DNA from: a bacterium
Lineage (GTDB): Bacteria > Hinthialibacterota > Hinthialibacteria > Hinthialibacterales > Hinthialibacteraceae
Length of the DNA: 64,000 nt
Direction: 5' to 3'
NCBI GenBank assembly: GCA_016125385.1
Contig: WGLV01000014.1
Location: forward strand, 23,307 to 87,306
The position numbers and the translations under genes were made by a program. Below are positions 25,563-34,059 of this stretch, one piece after another (positions within the stretch are counted from its first letter, which is position 1; every line of letters begins with the position of its first letter). The notes beneath the pieces are model-generated. The model saw nothing but the letters and a program-made list of their open reading frames with translations, was not told the origin of the DNA and did no database searches.

Positions 25563-27712
25563 GCTTCCTCCTTATGTGGAACGCGAATATCGCCGAAAAA
25601 GCCGTAGTGATCGGCTCCTTCCAATATGCCGCGCGCGTATTCACCCTGTGCGAAATAGATAGTGGGCGAGCCCTTGAGGTGGGCGAGTTCAGGATCGTGG
25701 TTGCCCACCACGACGCTCAGCGCGCTGCTGGCCAGCATCTCTTCATCGTTGCCCGAGTCGCCCGCGACGAGAATGTGATCCATCGGCAGGCCCCACTTGT
25801 TGGCGAGGTACCACACCGCAAGACCTTTTGATGCGCGGATGGGAAGAAAATCGAGATACTGCTGGTGTGAGAATATAGTTTTGACCTGAAACTTGTTGCG
25901 GCGAATTTCGCGAATGATGTCGCGCTTCGACGGCGCGACGTTCGGGTCGTAATAAAAACTCAGTTTATGTCGGCGCTGAAATTCATCTTCCTGAATAAGG
26001 ACGCCTTCAAATTGCTGCATGAATTCGCGCAGGCGATCGGGTTCCCAGCGGTAGTCGAGATGCCGCGTCCAGTCGGCGTCGGGCGAAAGATCGTGCCCGT
26101 AATAGATTTCGGCGCCGACGGAGGTGATCAGGATATCGGGCCGGGGGACCTTCCATTCATCAAACGCCTGAAGGCAACTTTGCAGATGCCGGCCGGTGGC
26201 GATGCCGAACCCGATTTTTCGATCGGACGATTTCAGACGTTTCATCAATTCCTGAAGGCTTTCTGAATCACCGATGAGGGTATTGTCGATGTCGGAAATA
26301 ACGAGGCGGTCGCTGGAAAGCAGACGCTTGCCCGAAGTCGTCCAGAAAGGTTTGGGACGCGCGTCGCGGATGAAGCGCTGGATGGTCTGTACGTAAGTTT
26401 TGACATGGCCGCTCCATGAATAGTGACGGCGGACGCCGCGCAGCCCGTTGCGTGAAAGATTGCGCCAGCGAGTCGGGTTGCGCAGAATTTCAGTGATGGC
26501 ATCGGCCATGTCTTCGGAGTTTAGAGGATCGATCAGGGAGCCATTCGAACAGTTGGCGGTGATGTCGCGCGGTCCGCCGTCATTGGTGGCGACGATGGGT
26601 AATCCACAGGCGGCGGCTTCGATGAGGGTTAGGCCGAAGGGTTCGGTCAACGCGGGATTGACGAAAACGCCGCGCGTTTTGGCGGCGATGCGGTATATGT
26701 CGGGCACCTCATCCGCCACGTGATGTTTCGGATAAGCCACGCGGCCGTACAGGTCGTACCGGTCGATCAGATAGAGAATCTCGTTGAGGACGTCTCGCGC
26801 GCCGGTATCCATTTCACGGTAATCGTCGCGGTTGCCTGCGACGATCACCAGATTGGCCATGCGTTTAAGTTCATCATTCTCTCCATAGGCTTTGATCAGC
26901 GTCGTGATGTTTTTTCGTTCGTCGGGGCGAGACAGCGCGAGGATCATCGGCTTGCGCGGCTCCTGAAGAAAACGCGAAAGTTCCTGCATGTAGGTGTGTT
27001 GAAACTGAAAACGCGCGGGCGGATAAAAGCGTTCGAGGTCGATGCCCGGCGGGATTACGACCATCTTATCAGTCTGATAATTCTGATAGCGTTCGTACTG
27101 TTCTTCGATTTCCTGACTGGTGCTGACCACGACCAGCGATGCGGTGTTGAGCGCTTCTTCTTCGGCTTCGATACGCGGCTCAATGTTATAGCGGCGTGCG
27201 ATTGTTTCCTGGCTTAAACCGCTTTCAAGCAGCCGTTCGTTTTTGACGCGGCCCAGCGAATGGCCGGTGAAGACCATCGGCACGCCCAGCAGGTTGGCGA
27301 GTTTGGCGGCGAGATACCCCGCGTCGGCGTAATGTCCATGAATGACGTGAGGGATTCGCCCGATGCGCCGGAAGTGTTTGATGCACTCATCGGCGAACGC
27401 GTCGAGATAGGGCCACAGAGATTCTTTGCGCAGATAACGCCGGGGGCCGCATGGAAGACGCACGATGCGCGCTTTGTCGCTGAGTTGTTCTTCGGGTTCG
27501 GAATAGGAATCATCGATGCGGGGATCGAACACGCGCCGAGTGGCGAGATCAATGCGGGCTACGCGGGAATGATCGGAAAGCGCCCGGGCGAGTTCCACTA
27601 CATACTTGATTTGTCCACCGGTATCAGCGTCGCTGCCGAGTTCCATCTCGTGGCCGCGCACCAAACCGTGAACGCTGATCATGAATACATAGAGTCCGTC
27701 ATTTTTCGGCAT
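25559..27712 (-). CDS. Two-domain sucrose-phosphate synthase / sucrose-phosphatase
   Basis: The protein has 717 residues, close to cyanobacterial SpsA (about 720). Residues 1-460 are a GT4 glucosyltransferase with [19 protein letters not shown] and [10 protein letters not shown], joining UDP-glucose and fructose-6-phosphate. Residues about 470-717 are a HAD sucrose-phosphatase domain. Its catalytic D-I-D-N-T motif and the late [10 protein letters not shown] motif are both intact, unlike two-domain enzymes whose phosphatase part has decayed, so it may carry out both steps alone. It is the first gene of the sucrose operon. The ATG at 27712 has only a weak ribosome site. Confidence 0.92.
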   Translation of the reverse strand: MPKNDGLYVFMISVHGLVRGHEMELGSDADTGGQIKYVVELARALSDHSRVARIDLATRRVFDPRIDDSYSEPEEQLSDKARIVRLPCGPRRYLRKESLWPYLDAFADECIKHFRRIGRIPHVIHGHYADAGYLAAKLANLLGVPMVFTGHSLGRVKNERLLESGLSQETIARRYNIEPRIEAEEEALNTASLVVVSTSQEIEEQYERYQNYQTDKMVVIPPGIDLERFYPPARFQFQHTYMQELSRFLQEPRKPMILALSRPDERKNITTLIKAYGENDELKRMANLVIVAGNRDDYREMDTGARDVLNEILYLIDRYDLYGRVAYPKHHVADEVPDIYRIAAKTRGVFVNPALTEPFGLTLIEAAACGLPIVATNDGGPRDITANCSNGSLIDPLNSEDMADAITEILRNPTRWRNLSRNGLRGVRRHYSWSGHVKTYVQTIQRFIRDARPKPFWTTSGKRLLSSDRLVISDIDNTLIGDSESLQELMKRLKSSDRKIGFGIATGRHLQSCLQAFDEWKVPRPDILITSVGAEIYYGHDLSPDADWTRHLDYRWEPDRLREFMQQFEGVLIQEDEFQRRHKLSFYYDPNVAPSKRDIIREIRRNKFQVKTIFSHQQYLDFLPIRASKGLAVWYLANKWGLPMDHILVAGDSGNDEEMLASSALSVVVGNHDPELAHLKGSPTIYFAQGEYARGILEGADHYGFFGDIRVPHKEEA

Positions 27713-28023
27713 GGTTCCGTTCGTTTTCAGTTCTCCTGTTCTGAGAGTTGGATAGAGCGGGTTGGAGGGCGAGATCGCCTCCCTGAATCGAAAAAGTTAC
27801 AAAATCGTTGAGTTTTTGATGTGCGGGAATGACTTCGGCATCTGTTTAGTAGTGTAATGATTCGATTTGACGATTCAAGTGGAGAGTCTACCCGGCGCAT
27901 GGGCGTATGGCCATCCCGCGCTGGATTTTCATGTAAAACTAACGCGTGCGTGGATGGGGATGCGAACAGAATACCGATATACTGATGCTTCGTTATTTTC
28001 TCAACGGAAAAAGGAGCGGCGTG
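27713..28023. other. Divergent intergenic region between sucrose and phosphonate operons
   Basis: This 311-base gap separates two divergent operons. It contains the phnW ribosome site AAGGAG at 28011-28016 and a GC-rich imperfect hairpin near 27765-27785. A TTGACG near 27866 lacks a good -10 partner. I see no gene and no clear operator. Confidence 0.5.
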
Positions 28024-29163
28024 ATGACAAAGCCGAGCGCGGATAAAATTTTATTCACCCCCGGGCCTCTCACAACCAGTCTCAGCGTAAAAGAAGCCAT
28101 GTTGCGCGACCTGGGGTCGCGCGATTTTGAATTCATTCAGACGGTGCGCGACATTCGCGCTCAGCTGCTCTCTATCGGCGAAGTCTCCGAAGAGACGTAT
28201 ACCGCGATTCCGATGCAGGGCAGCGGCACGTTCGGTCTGGAGGCGGTATTGTCATCGTGCATTCCGCCTGATGGAAAACTGCTGGTCGTCATTAACGGTG
28301 CGTACGGAAAGCGCATTGAAAAAATCGCGAGCGTGTTGAAGATCGATATCGCCGTGCTGGAGTACCCCGAGAATGAACTCCCGTCGTTGGAGGAGATCGA
28401 CAAGACTCTCGCCTCCGACCCGGCGATTACCCACGTGGAAATGGTTTCCTGTGAAACCACGACGGGCATCTTTAACCCGGTGCGTGAAGTGGGCGAGATT
28501 TGCGCGAAGCACGATCGCCTGTTTTTCGTCGACGCGATGAGCAGTTTTGGCGCCGTTCCGCTGAACCTGGCTGAATGTCATGTCGATTACCTGGTCTCAT
28601 CCGCCAACAAGTGCATTGAGGGCGTCCCCGGCTTTTCATTCGCGATCGCGCGCAAAGAGCCGTTTCTCAAGACAGAAGGATTCGCGCGCAGTTTAAGTTT
28701 TGATCTGTACGGTCAATGGAAAGGGCTGGAGTCAAACGGCCAGTTCCGATTCACGCCGCCGACGCACACGCTGCTTGCGTTCAGGCAGGCGTTGCGCGAA
28801 CTCGACGAAGAAGGCGGAGTGACCGGGCGCGCGGCGCGCTACAAAGCGAATTATGAGACGCTGGTGAGCGCCATGCGGGAGATGGGCTTTGAGGAATACC
28901 TCCAGCCCGAGATTCAAGGATACATCATTACGTCGTTCCGGTATCCGAATCATCCTCAATTCGACTTCGAAGAATTTTACCGCCGTTTGAACGAGCGGGA
29001 TCAGGTCATCTACCCCGGCAAAGTGAGCAACGCGGACTGCTTCCGCATTGGCAACATCGGTCGAATCGACACGAGTCACGTCAAAACGCTGATTGGCGCG
29101 ATTCGTGAGGTCATGACGGAGATGAAAATCGATTTGCCGCTGACGGCGGCGCCATCGCGGTGA
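28024..29163 (+). CDS. phnW: 2-aminoethylphosphonate:pyruvate aminotransferase
   Basis: The protein has 379 residues and is a class V PLP aminotransferase. Signatures include F-T-P-G-P-L-T-T-S near the start, M-L-R-D-L-G-S-R-D, Q-G-S-G-T-F near residue 65, V-D-A-M-S-S-F-G and S-S-A-N-K-C-I-E-G-V-P-G-F with the PLP lysine. This matches PhnW, which turns aminoethylphosphonate and pyruvate into phosphonoacetaldehyde and alanine. AAGGAG lies 7 bases before ATG 28024, so the in-frame extension to 27946 is rejected. phnX follows after 82 bases on the same strand, which confirms the pathway. Confidence 0.93.
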   Translation: MTKPSADKILFTPGPLTTSLSVKEAMLRDLGSRDFEFIQTVRDIRAQLLSIGEVSEETYTAIPMQGSGTFGLEAVLSSCIPPDGKLLVVINGAYGKRIEKIASVLKIDIAVLEYPENELPSLEEIDKTLASDPAITHVEMVSCETTTGIFNPVREVGEICAKHDRLFFVDAMSSFGAVPLNLAECHVDYLVSSANKCIEGVPGFSFAIARKEPFLKTEGFARSLSFDLYGQWKGLESNGQFRFTPPTHTLLAFRQALRELDEEGGVTGRAARYKANYETLVSAMREMGFEEYLQPEIQGYIITSFRYPNHPQFDFEEFYRRLNERDQVIYPGKVSNADCFRIGNIGRIDTSHVKTLIGAIREVMTEMKIDLPLTAAPSR

Positions 29164-29245
29164 CGCAAGCGTAGTGCATCATTCAACTGGAAAAATGAAT
29201 ATCGCCTCGGCGGTTTTCGCCCGGCGCTCTTGAAGGAGAAAGCGA

Positions 29246-30076
29246 ATGGACTTTGTTTTTCAACGCACGTACCGAGGGCCGCTGCAAGCGGCGATCTTCG
29301 ACTGGGCGGGCACGACGGTCGATTACGGCTGTTTCGCTCCGGCGGTTGTATTTATTGAAGTGTTCAAGAATCACGGCGTTGAGATCAACATGGAACAGGC
29401 GCGCGGTCCCATGGGCGCGGCGAAACGCGAGCACATTAAAATGATCAGCCAGATGGAACCTGTGGCGGAAGCCTGGCGCGCCAAACATGGAAGCGAATGC
29501 AGCGAAGCGGATATCGACACGATGTATCAGGAATTTATTCCGCTGCAATTGAAATGCATTCTCGATTATAACGAACTGGTTCCGGGCGTGATCGACACGA
29601 TGCGCGATATTCGGGGACGCCGCATGAAGATCGGTTCGACCACGGGCTATAACCGTGAAATGATGGAACTGGTGGCTGGCGACGCAAAAAAACACGGGTA
29701 TTCACCCGACGCGGATACATGCGCCAGCGATGTTCCCGCCGGGCGTCCCGAACCGTGGATGTGCCTGAAAATCGCTCAGGAATTGCGCGTGTATCCGATG
29801 GAAGCCGTGGTGAAGATCGGCGATACGGTTCCCGATATTGATGAAGGTCTCAACGCCAACATGTGGACGGTCGGCGTGGTGATGAGCGGCAACGAGATGG
29901 GGCTGCGGCCCGCCGAGGTCAATTTCGGCGATGACAAGACGCTCAACAAGAAGCGGGAGAAGGCCTATTTGAAGCTGGCGCAGGCGGGAGCGCATTACGT
30001 GATCGACAGCGTGATCGACCTGCCCGCCGTACTGGACGACATCAACGCGCGGCTGGCGCGCGGCGAACGCCCCTGA
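29246..30076 (+). CDS. phnX: Phosphonoacetaldehyde hydrolase (phosphonatase)
   Basis: The protein has 276 residues and belongs to the HAD superfamily. It starts with the nucleophile motif I-F-D-W-A-G-T-T-V-D near residue 13, diagnostic for PhnX. It has the cap with the Schiff-base lysine region (G-P-M-G-x-x-K-R-E-H), S-T-T-G-Y-N-R-E as motif II, and K-I-G-D-T-V-P-D-I-D-E-G as the acidic motif. It splits phosphonoacetaldehyde to acetaldehyde and phosphate. AAGGAG lies 7 bases before the ATG. The pbfA-like gene follows 14 bases later. Confidence 0.94.
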   Translation: MDFVFQRTYRGPLQAAIFDWAGTTVDYGCFAPAVVFIEVFKNHGVEINMEQARGPMGAAKREHIKMISQMEPVAEAWRAKHGSECSEADIDTMYQEFIPLQLKCILDYNELVPGVIDTMRDIRGRRMKIGSTTGYNREMMELVAGDAKKHGYSPDADTCASDVPAGRPEPWMCLKIAQELRVYPMEAVVKIGDTVPDIDEGLNANMWTVGVVMSGNEMGLRPAEVNFGDDKTLNKKREKAYLKLAQAGAHYVIDSVIDLPAVLDDINARLARGERP

Positions 30077-30090
30077 CCGGGAGAGAACGG

Positions 30091-31461
30091 ATGACCAATG
30101 GACGCGACGTCAGCCATCTGAAATCGGAAGGCGATCTCAATATCACGCCGCGACGCCAGCAATGGCAGGACGAGCATCTCGACGAGAAAACCAGACAGCT
30201 ACTCAAACGCGACGCCGATGTGTTTCTGCATCAGTCTCTCTCGTCGCCCTGCCTGAACGCCATGCGCGCCTGCGGCGGAGTTTATATTGAAGACACGCAG
30301 GGGCGGCGCTATCTCGATTTTCACGGCAATAACGTCCATCAGGCCGGATTCAGTCATCCCCGCGTGATTAAGGCGATCGAGCGCCAGTTACACGAACTTT
30401 CTTTCTGTACGAGACGGTATACCAACGCGCCCGCGATCGAACTGGCGGAAAAACTGACCTCGCTGGCCCCCGGCGATCTGAACCGGGTTTTGTTCGCTCC
30501 GGGTGGAACCGCTGCGATCGGCATGGCGCTGAAACTGGCGCGCGCCGCCACCGGACGCCATAAAACCATTTCGATGTGGGATTCGTTTCACGGCGCGTCG
30601 CTGGACGCGATTTCGCTGGGCGGCGAAGCGATTTTCCGAGCTGGGGTGGGACCGCTGCTTTCCGGTTGCGAACACGCGCCGCCGCCGGACGCGTACCGCT
30701 GTATCTGGGGATGTGAGGGAACGTGCAACCTGAAGTGCGCCGATTACATCGAATACATGCTTGAAAAAGAAGGCGACGTCGCGGCGGTGGTGGCCGAGAC
30801 GGTACGCAGTACGCCGTTTCTTCCTCCCGCCGATTACTGGAAGAAAGTGCGCGCCGCCTGCGACAAATACGGCGCGCTGCTGATTCTCGATGAGATTCCA
30901 CATTGTCTTGGCCGCACAGGAAAAATGTTCACCGTTGAGCATTACGGCATCACGCCCGACATGCTGGTGATCGGCAAAGGGCTGGGCGGCGGCGTGTTCC
31001 CCCTTGCGGCGTTAATCGCTCGCGAAGGGCTCAACGAAGCGATGGCCGATAAGGCGCTGGGACACTATACCCACGAAAAGAACCCGGTGGCGTGCGCGGC
31101 GGCATTAGCGGCGCTGGGCGTGATCGAAGATGAAGGACTGTGTGAAAACGCGGCGCGGGTGGGAGAATTCGCGTTGGAACGCATGCGCGCCATGATGGAT
31201 CGGCATCCGCTGATCGGCGACGTCCGCGGGCTGGGCCTGCTGTTGGGTATGGAACTGGTTCGGGATCGCGCTACGAAAGAGAAGGCGCTAGATGAAGCCG
31301 AGGCTGCGATGTATGGCGCCTTGACGCGCGGGCTTTCGTTCAAATTGACGATGGGGTGCATCCTGACGCTGACTCCCGCATTAATGATTACTGAAGAACA
31401 GATGGGGCGGGCGCTCGATATCATCGAAGAATGTCTGATCGAGATTGAATCCTCGAATTAA
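30091..31461 (+). CDS. pbfA: Class III PLP enzyme, probable (R)-1-hydroxy-2-aminoethylphosphonate ammonia-lyase
   Basis: The protein has 456 residues and the class III aminotransferase fold: L-D-F-H-G-N-N-V-H-Q near residue 72, P-G-G-T-A-A-I near 130, D-E-I-P-H-C near 268 and the PLP lysine in G-K-G-L-G-G-G. Next to phnW and phnX, the known class III member is PbfA, which removes ammonia from hydroxy-aminoethylphosphonate to give phosphonoacetaldehyde, the PhnX substrate. The H-Q-S-L-S-x-P-C-L-N and H-G-N-N-V-H-Q segments are, as far as I recall, PbfA-like. A plain transaminase of unknown substrate is the alternative. GGGAGAG lies just before the ATG, and the short gap from phnX supports one transcript. 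Confidence 0.78.
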   Translation: MTNGRDVSHLKSEGDLNITPRRQQWQDEHLDEKTRQLLKRDADVFLHQSLSSPCLNAMRACGGVYIEDTQGRRYLDFHGNNVHQAGFSHPRVIKAIERQLHELSFCTRRYTNAPAIELAEKLTSLAPGDLNRVLFAPGGTAAIGMALKLARAATGRHKTISMWDSFHGASLDAISLGGEAIFRAGVGPLLSGCEHAPPPDAYRCIWGCEGTCNLKCADYIEYMLEKEGDVAAVVAETVRSTPFLPPADYWKKVRAACDKYGALLILDEIPHCLGRTGKMFTVEHYGITPDMLVIGKGLGGGVFPLAALIAREGLNEAMADKALGHYTHEKNPVACAAALAALGVIEDEGLCENAARVGEFALERMRAMMDRHPLIGDVRGLGLLLGMELVRDRATKEKALDEAEAAMYGALTRGLSFKLTMGCILTLTPALMITEEQMGRALDIIEECLIEIESSN

Positions 31462-31462
31462 A

Positions 31463-31489
31463 TTGACGCCCTTTAGCGTAAACTATATG
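31463..31489 (+). promoter_or_regulatory. Candidate promoter for the YhfC-like gene
   Basis: TTGACG at 31463 is followed by the overlapping weak -10 candidates TATATG (31484, spacing 15) and TATGTA (31486, spacing 17). It begins two bases after the pbfA stop. Confidence 0.3.
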
Positions 31490-31525
31490 TATTCGCCGTA
31501 ACGCGATTTCCGGGGGGATCCGATC

Positions 31526-32632
31526 ATGACGATTCATCGATGGGTTTGCATTTGTGTTTGTTTTCTCATATCTCCTGTTTCTTCTTTCGCTGCTCCATTA
31601 CTCGATCTGACAATTCAACACGCGGGCCAACCAGAATCGGCGAGTTTTCCATTTGATGTAACCGAATCCGCCTCAAATTTGACGCTGTCAGTCAGTTCGA
31701 GTCTACGCTCGGGTACGTGCGAATTCAGATTGATTAATCCGAATGGCGATGAACTGAAGAACTTTTCGTGGGGGAAACTGACTCTGTCGGATCACGTTGA
31801 TATCCGCGGAGTCACGGGCGAATATTCCGCCGTCCTTACACCGCATGATGCGGTTGGCGAGACGAATCTACTGATCGAAGCGGCGGCGGAAAAGCGCGGG
31901 AATTCGCTGTTCGTGTTCGGCGGCGTGTTGATGATCGCCATCGCTTGTGGATACGTTATTGTCTGGCGGATGCGATCGCACGCGGCGTGGCGCTGGTTCT
32001 GGGCGGGCGCGGGGGTGTGGACGCTGGGCGTGGCGTTGAAATTTATCGCCGCGTATTTCGCTTATCAACCGGTGCTGGAATGGAGCAAGGAGAGGATGCC
32101 GCACGCCGCGTATCTCATCTGGGGATGTTTTTACGGCGGCGCCTACACCGGCGTGTTCGAGATCGGCGTTACGTATCTGTTCGCTCTGTGGGCGCGCGGC
32201 ATGGCGAAAAATGTGAAGAACGCGATGGCGGTGGGAATTGGCGCGGGCGCGTTTGAAGCGGCTTTGCTCGGGCTTGGCGCGGCGATCGGCGGCGCGTTGG
32301 CATCGGCGTCGGCTTTTCCTGTGGCGGGCGTTCTCTGGCTGGCGGGGCCGTATGAACGGCTGATTACAATTCTCTTTCACACGGCGTCGCGCGTGTTCGC
32401 GCTGCAAGCCATCGCGCAGCGGCGTATCCTATTGTTCTGGTATGGTTTTCTGTTAATGACGCTGGTCGACGGAATCGCGACGTACGCCTATTTGGCGGAT
32501 GTTTTAAAAACTCATTCCCCCTGGTGGATCGAACTGGCGCTGACGCCTATCGCGATTTTCAGCGTGTGGATGATCCGGTGGAGTCTGAAAACCTGGCGGA
32601 CGGATTCCGGCGTTCGGCAAGGAAGCGTTTGA
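31526..32632 (+). CDS. YhfC-type intramembrane-protease-like protein with exported N-terminal domain
   Basis: The protein has 368 residues. A signal peptide (to about residue 23) is followed by a beta-rich extracytoplasmic domain (about 25-120) and then about seven membrane helices. The membrane part carries G-I-G-A-G-A-F-E-A and E-R-L-I-T-I-L-F-H-T-A-S, which resemble the glutamate and E-R/H motifs of the YhfC family, relatives of PrsW/CPBP glutamic intramembrane proteases. Substrate and role are unknown. The added N-terminal domain is unusual for YhfC proteins as I know them. It is convergent with the two unknown genes that follow. Confidence 0.65.
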   Translation: MTIHRWVCICVCFLISPVSSFAAPLLDLTIQHAGQPESASFPFDVTESASNLTLSVSSSLRSGTCEFRLINPNGDELKNFSWGKLTLSDHVDIRGVTGEYSAVLTPHDAVGETNLLIEAAAEKRGNSLFVFGGVLMIAIACGYVIVWRMRSHAAWRWFWAGAGVWTLGVALKFIAAYFAYQPVLEWSKERMPHAAYLIWGCFYGGAYTGVFEIGVTYLFALWARGMAKNVKNAMAVGIGAGAFEAALLGLGAAIGGALASASAFPVAGVLWLAGPYERLITILFHTASRVFALQAIAQRRILLFWYGFLLMTLVDGIATYAYLADVLKTHSPWWIELALTPIAIFSVWMIRWSLKTWRTDSGVRQGSV

Positions 32633-32652
32633 ATGAGAGAAAGCCAGCGCCG

Positions 32653-33279
32653 TTAATCGATCCAGTAGAAAGTTTTGATGTTGACTTGCGCCCGTTCAGC
32701 ATTTTCGATCAGAACGCTGGCGACGTTTTCTCCATCGGAATAATACGCGTAGTGGAGACCATCGAATCCCTTTCCGCAAAACAGCGGCGCGCCGCATTCC
32801 CGGGTTAATTCGGAGAGCGTGACGGTCTGGCCCGTGTAAGTGCGGACGAGATCATAGCCACGTATGCAAATCCGTTCATGAGCGAAATTCATTATGGCTA
32901 TTGAACTCATGACAACGAGACAAAACGCAAGCGAACGATACCGCTTCCGGTAGTAGAGCCATACCACCAATTGAGGAAGAAGATACAACACAATCAAGGC
33001 GGCGAGCAGTACGATTAAACCTGATCCGCCTCGAATACCCGCCAGAGTGGCGCTGGAGCCAGGATTCACCCAGCCCAGCAACCGGGCGCTGAGCAGATCA
33101 ATACGGAGCAGCGGAAGCGCGATGCGTCCAAACACCGGATTCAACAGCGCGACGGGCGCAAGAAACATAGAGAAAAAACTGATATAAAACACGCCCACGT
33201 GGGTAAGAACCCGGTTCTGGCTCAGCAAATCCGTCAATGGCGGATTGACTTTTCGCGTTTCGGTCAGCGTGGCGATCAT
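32653..33279 (-). CDS. Unknown membrane protein
   Basis: The protein has 208 residues with about three hydrophobic helices (residues 25-50, 85-110 and 115-135) and a C-terminal soluble part with three cysteines (T-R-E-C-G-A-P-L-F-C-G). I do not recognise the family. Its ATG overlaps the stop of the upstream lipoprotein-like gene by four bases (ATGA), so the two are translated together and probably act together in the envelope. Confidence 0.6.
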   Translation of the reverse strand: MIATLTETRKVNPPLTDLLSQNRVLTHVGVFYISFFSMFLAPVALLNPVFGRIALPLLRIDLLSARLLGWVNPGSSATLAGIRGGSGLIVLLAALIVLYLLPQLVVWLYYRKRYRSLAFCLVVMSSIAIMNFAHERICIRGYDLVRTYTGQTVTLSELTRECGAPLFCGKGFDGLHYAYYSDGENVASVLIENAERAQVNIKTFYWID

Positions 33280-33833
33280 TGCGTTTTTTTCAGCGTCAGC
33301 GGATCGTCAAATGCGTCCCGATCTTTGGCGTGTTGAGTAACAAACACCTGTAGTTCCGCGGTTCTGGCGGTGATGAGAATCATATCGTCTTCGCTGACGA
33401 CGTGTGCGAGGCCGTTTTCGTTCGCGAGTTGATCTTTCATCCAGTCCACATTGAATGGAATCAGTTTCAATTCCCCATTCAGTTCGATTTTGAATATATG
33501 GCGAATGGGGAGCAGGTGCATCTTGGGGAAGTCTCCCTGCAAGGGAAGGTCTTTCACCTTGGTGTTCAGAAAAGGTTCTCCGCCCAGCTCAACCAGCCCC
33601 GCTTCAAGAACCGCGAGAGTTTTGCCATCCTCCATGTATTCCAGATTGTACAGTTTGGAGTCTCCGTTACGGGAAAAACGAAAAACGTGGCTATCGTCAT
33701 CTTGCCAGTCGCCCAACAGCGACGGCTTGAATTGCAGGGTGTCTTCAGTCCAGAGGGGATTCAGGAATGGCACGAAACATCCGTTAAAGGTAATACAGAC
33801 CAGCATTACGACGGGCAATAGGGTTCGCTTCAT
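33276..33833 (-). CDS. Unknown lipoprotein-like exported protein
   Basis: The protein has about 185 residues. A signal peptide from ATG 33833 ends in F-N-G-C, an imperfect lipobox. The mature part is beta-rich and begins L-W-T-E-D-T-L-Q-F-K-P-S-L-L-G-D-W-Q-D-D. The L-x-G-x-W start resembles lipocalin-like folds, but I cannot assign a family. GGAGG lies 10 bases before ATG 33833; the longer frame to 33956 has no ribosome site and hides the signal peptide. It is coupled to the following membrane protein gene. Confidence 0.62.
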   Translation of the reverse strand: MKRTLLPVVMLVCITFNGCFVPFLNPLWTEDTLQFKPSLLGDWQDDDSHVFRFSRNGDSKLYNLEYMEDGKTLAVLEAGLVELGGEPFLNTKVKDLPLQGDFPKMHLLPIRHIFKIELNGELKLIPFNVDWMKDQLANENGLAHVVSEDDMILITARTAELQVFVTQHAKDRDAFDDPLTLKKTQ

Positions 33834-34059
33834 CTCAGGTGATCCTCCGCAACGCGAAACGGGGCGAAAACGCCCGATAGAGTGAATGACATGGGGCAGT
33901 GTATTACGCAATAAATGATATGGTTGAAATGTATCACACCGCATTGAGCAAGACAAATGAATTCGAGGAATCGTTCACAAAAGCGCCGGGAATGTGGTAG
34001 GCTGACCTGATTACTTCAGCGATGATTAAGCATGATATTTTGATTTCGGGAGAGACGCG

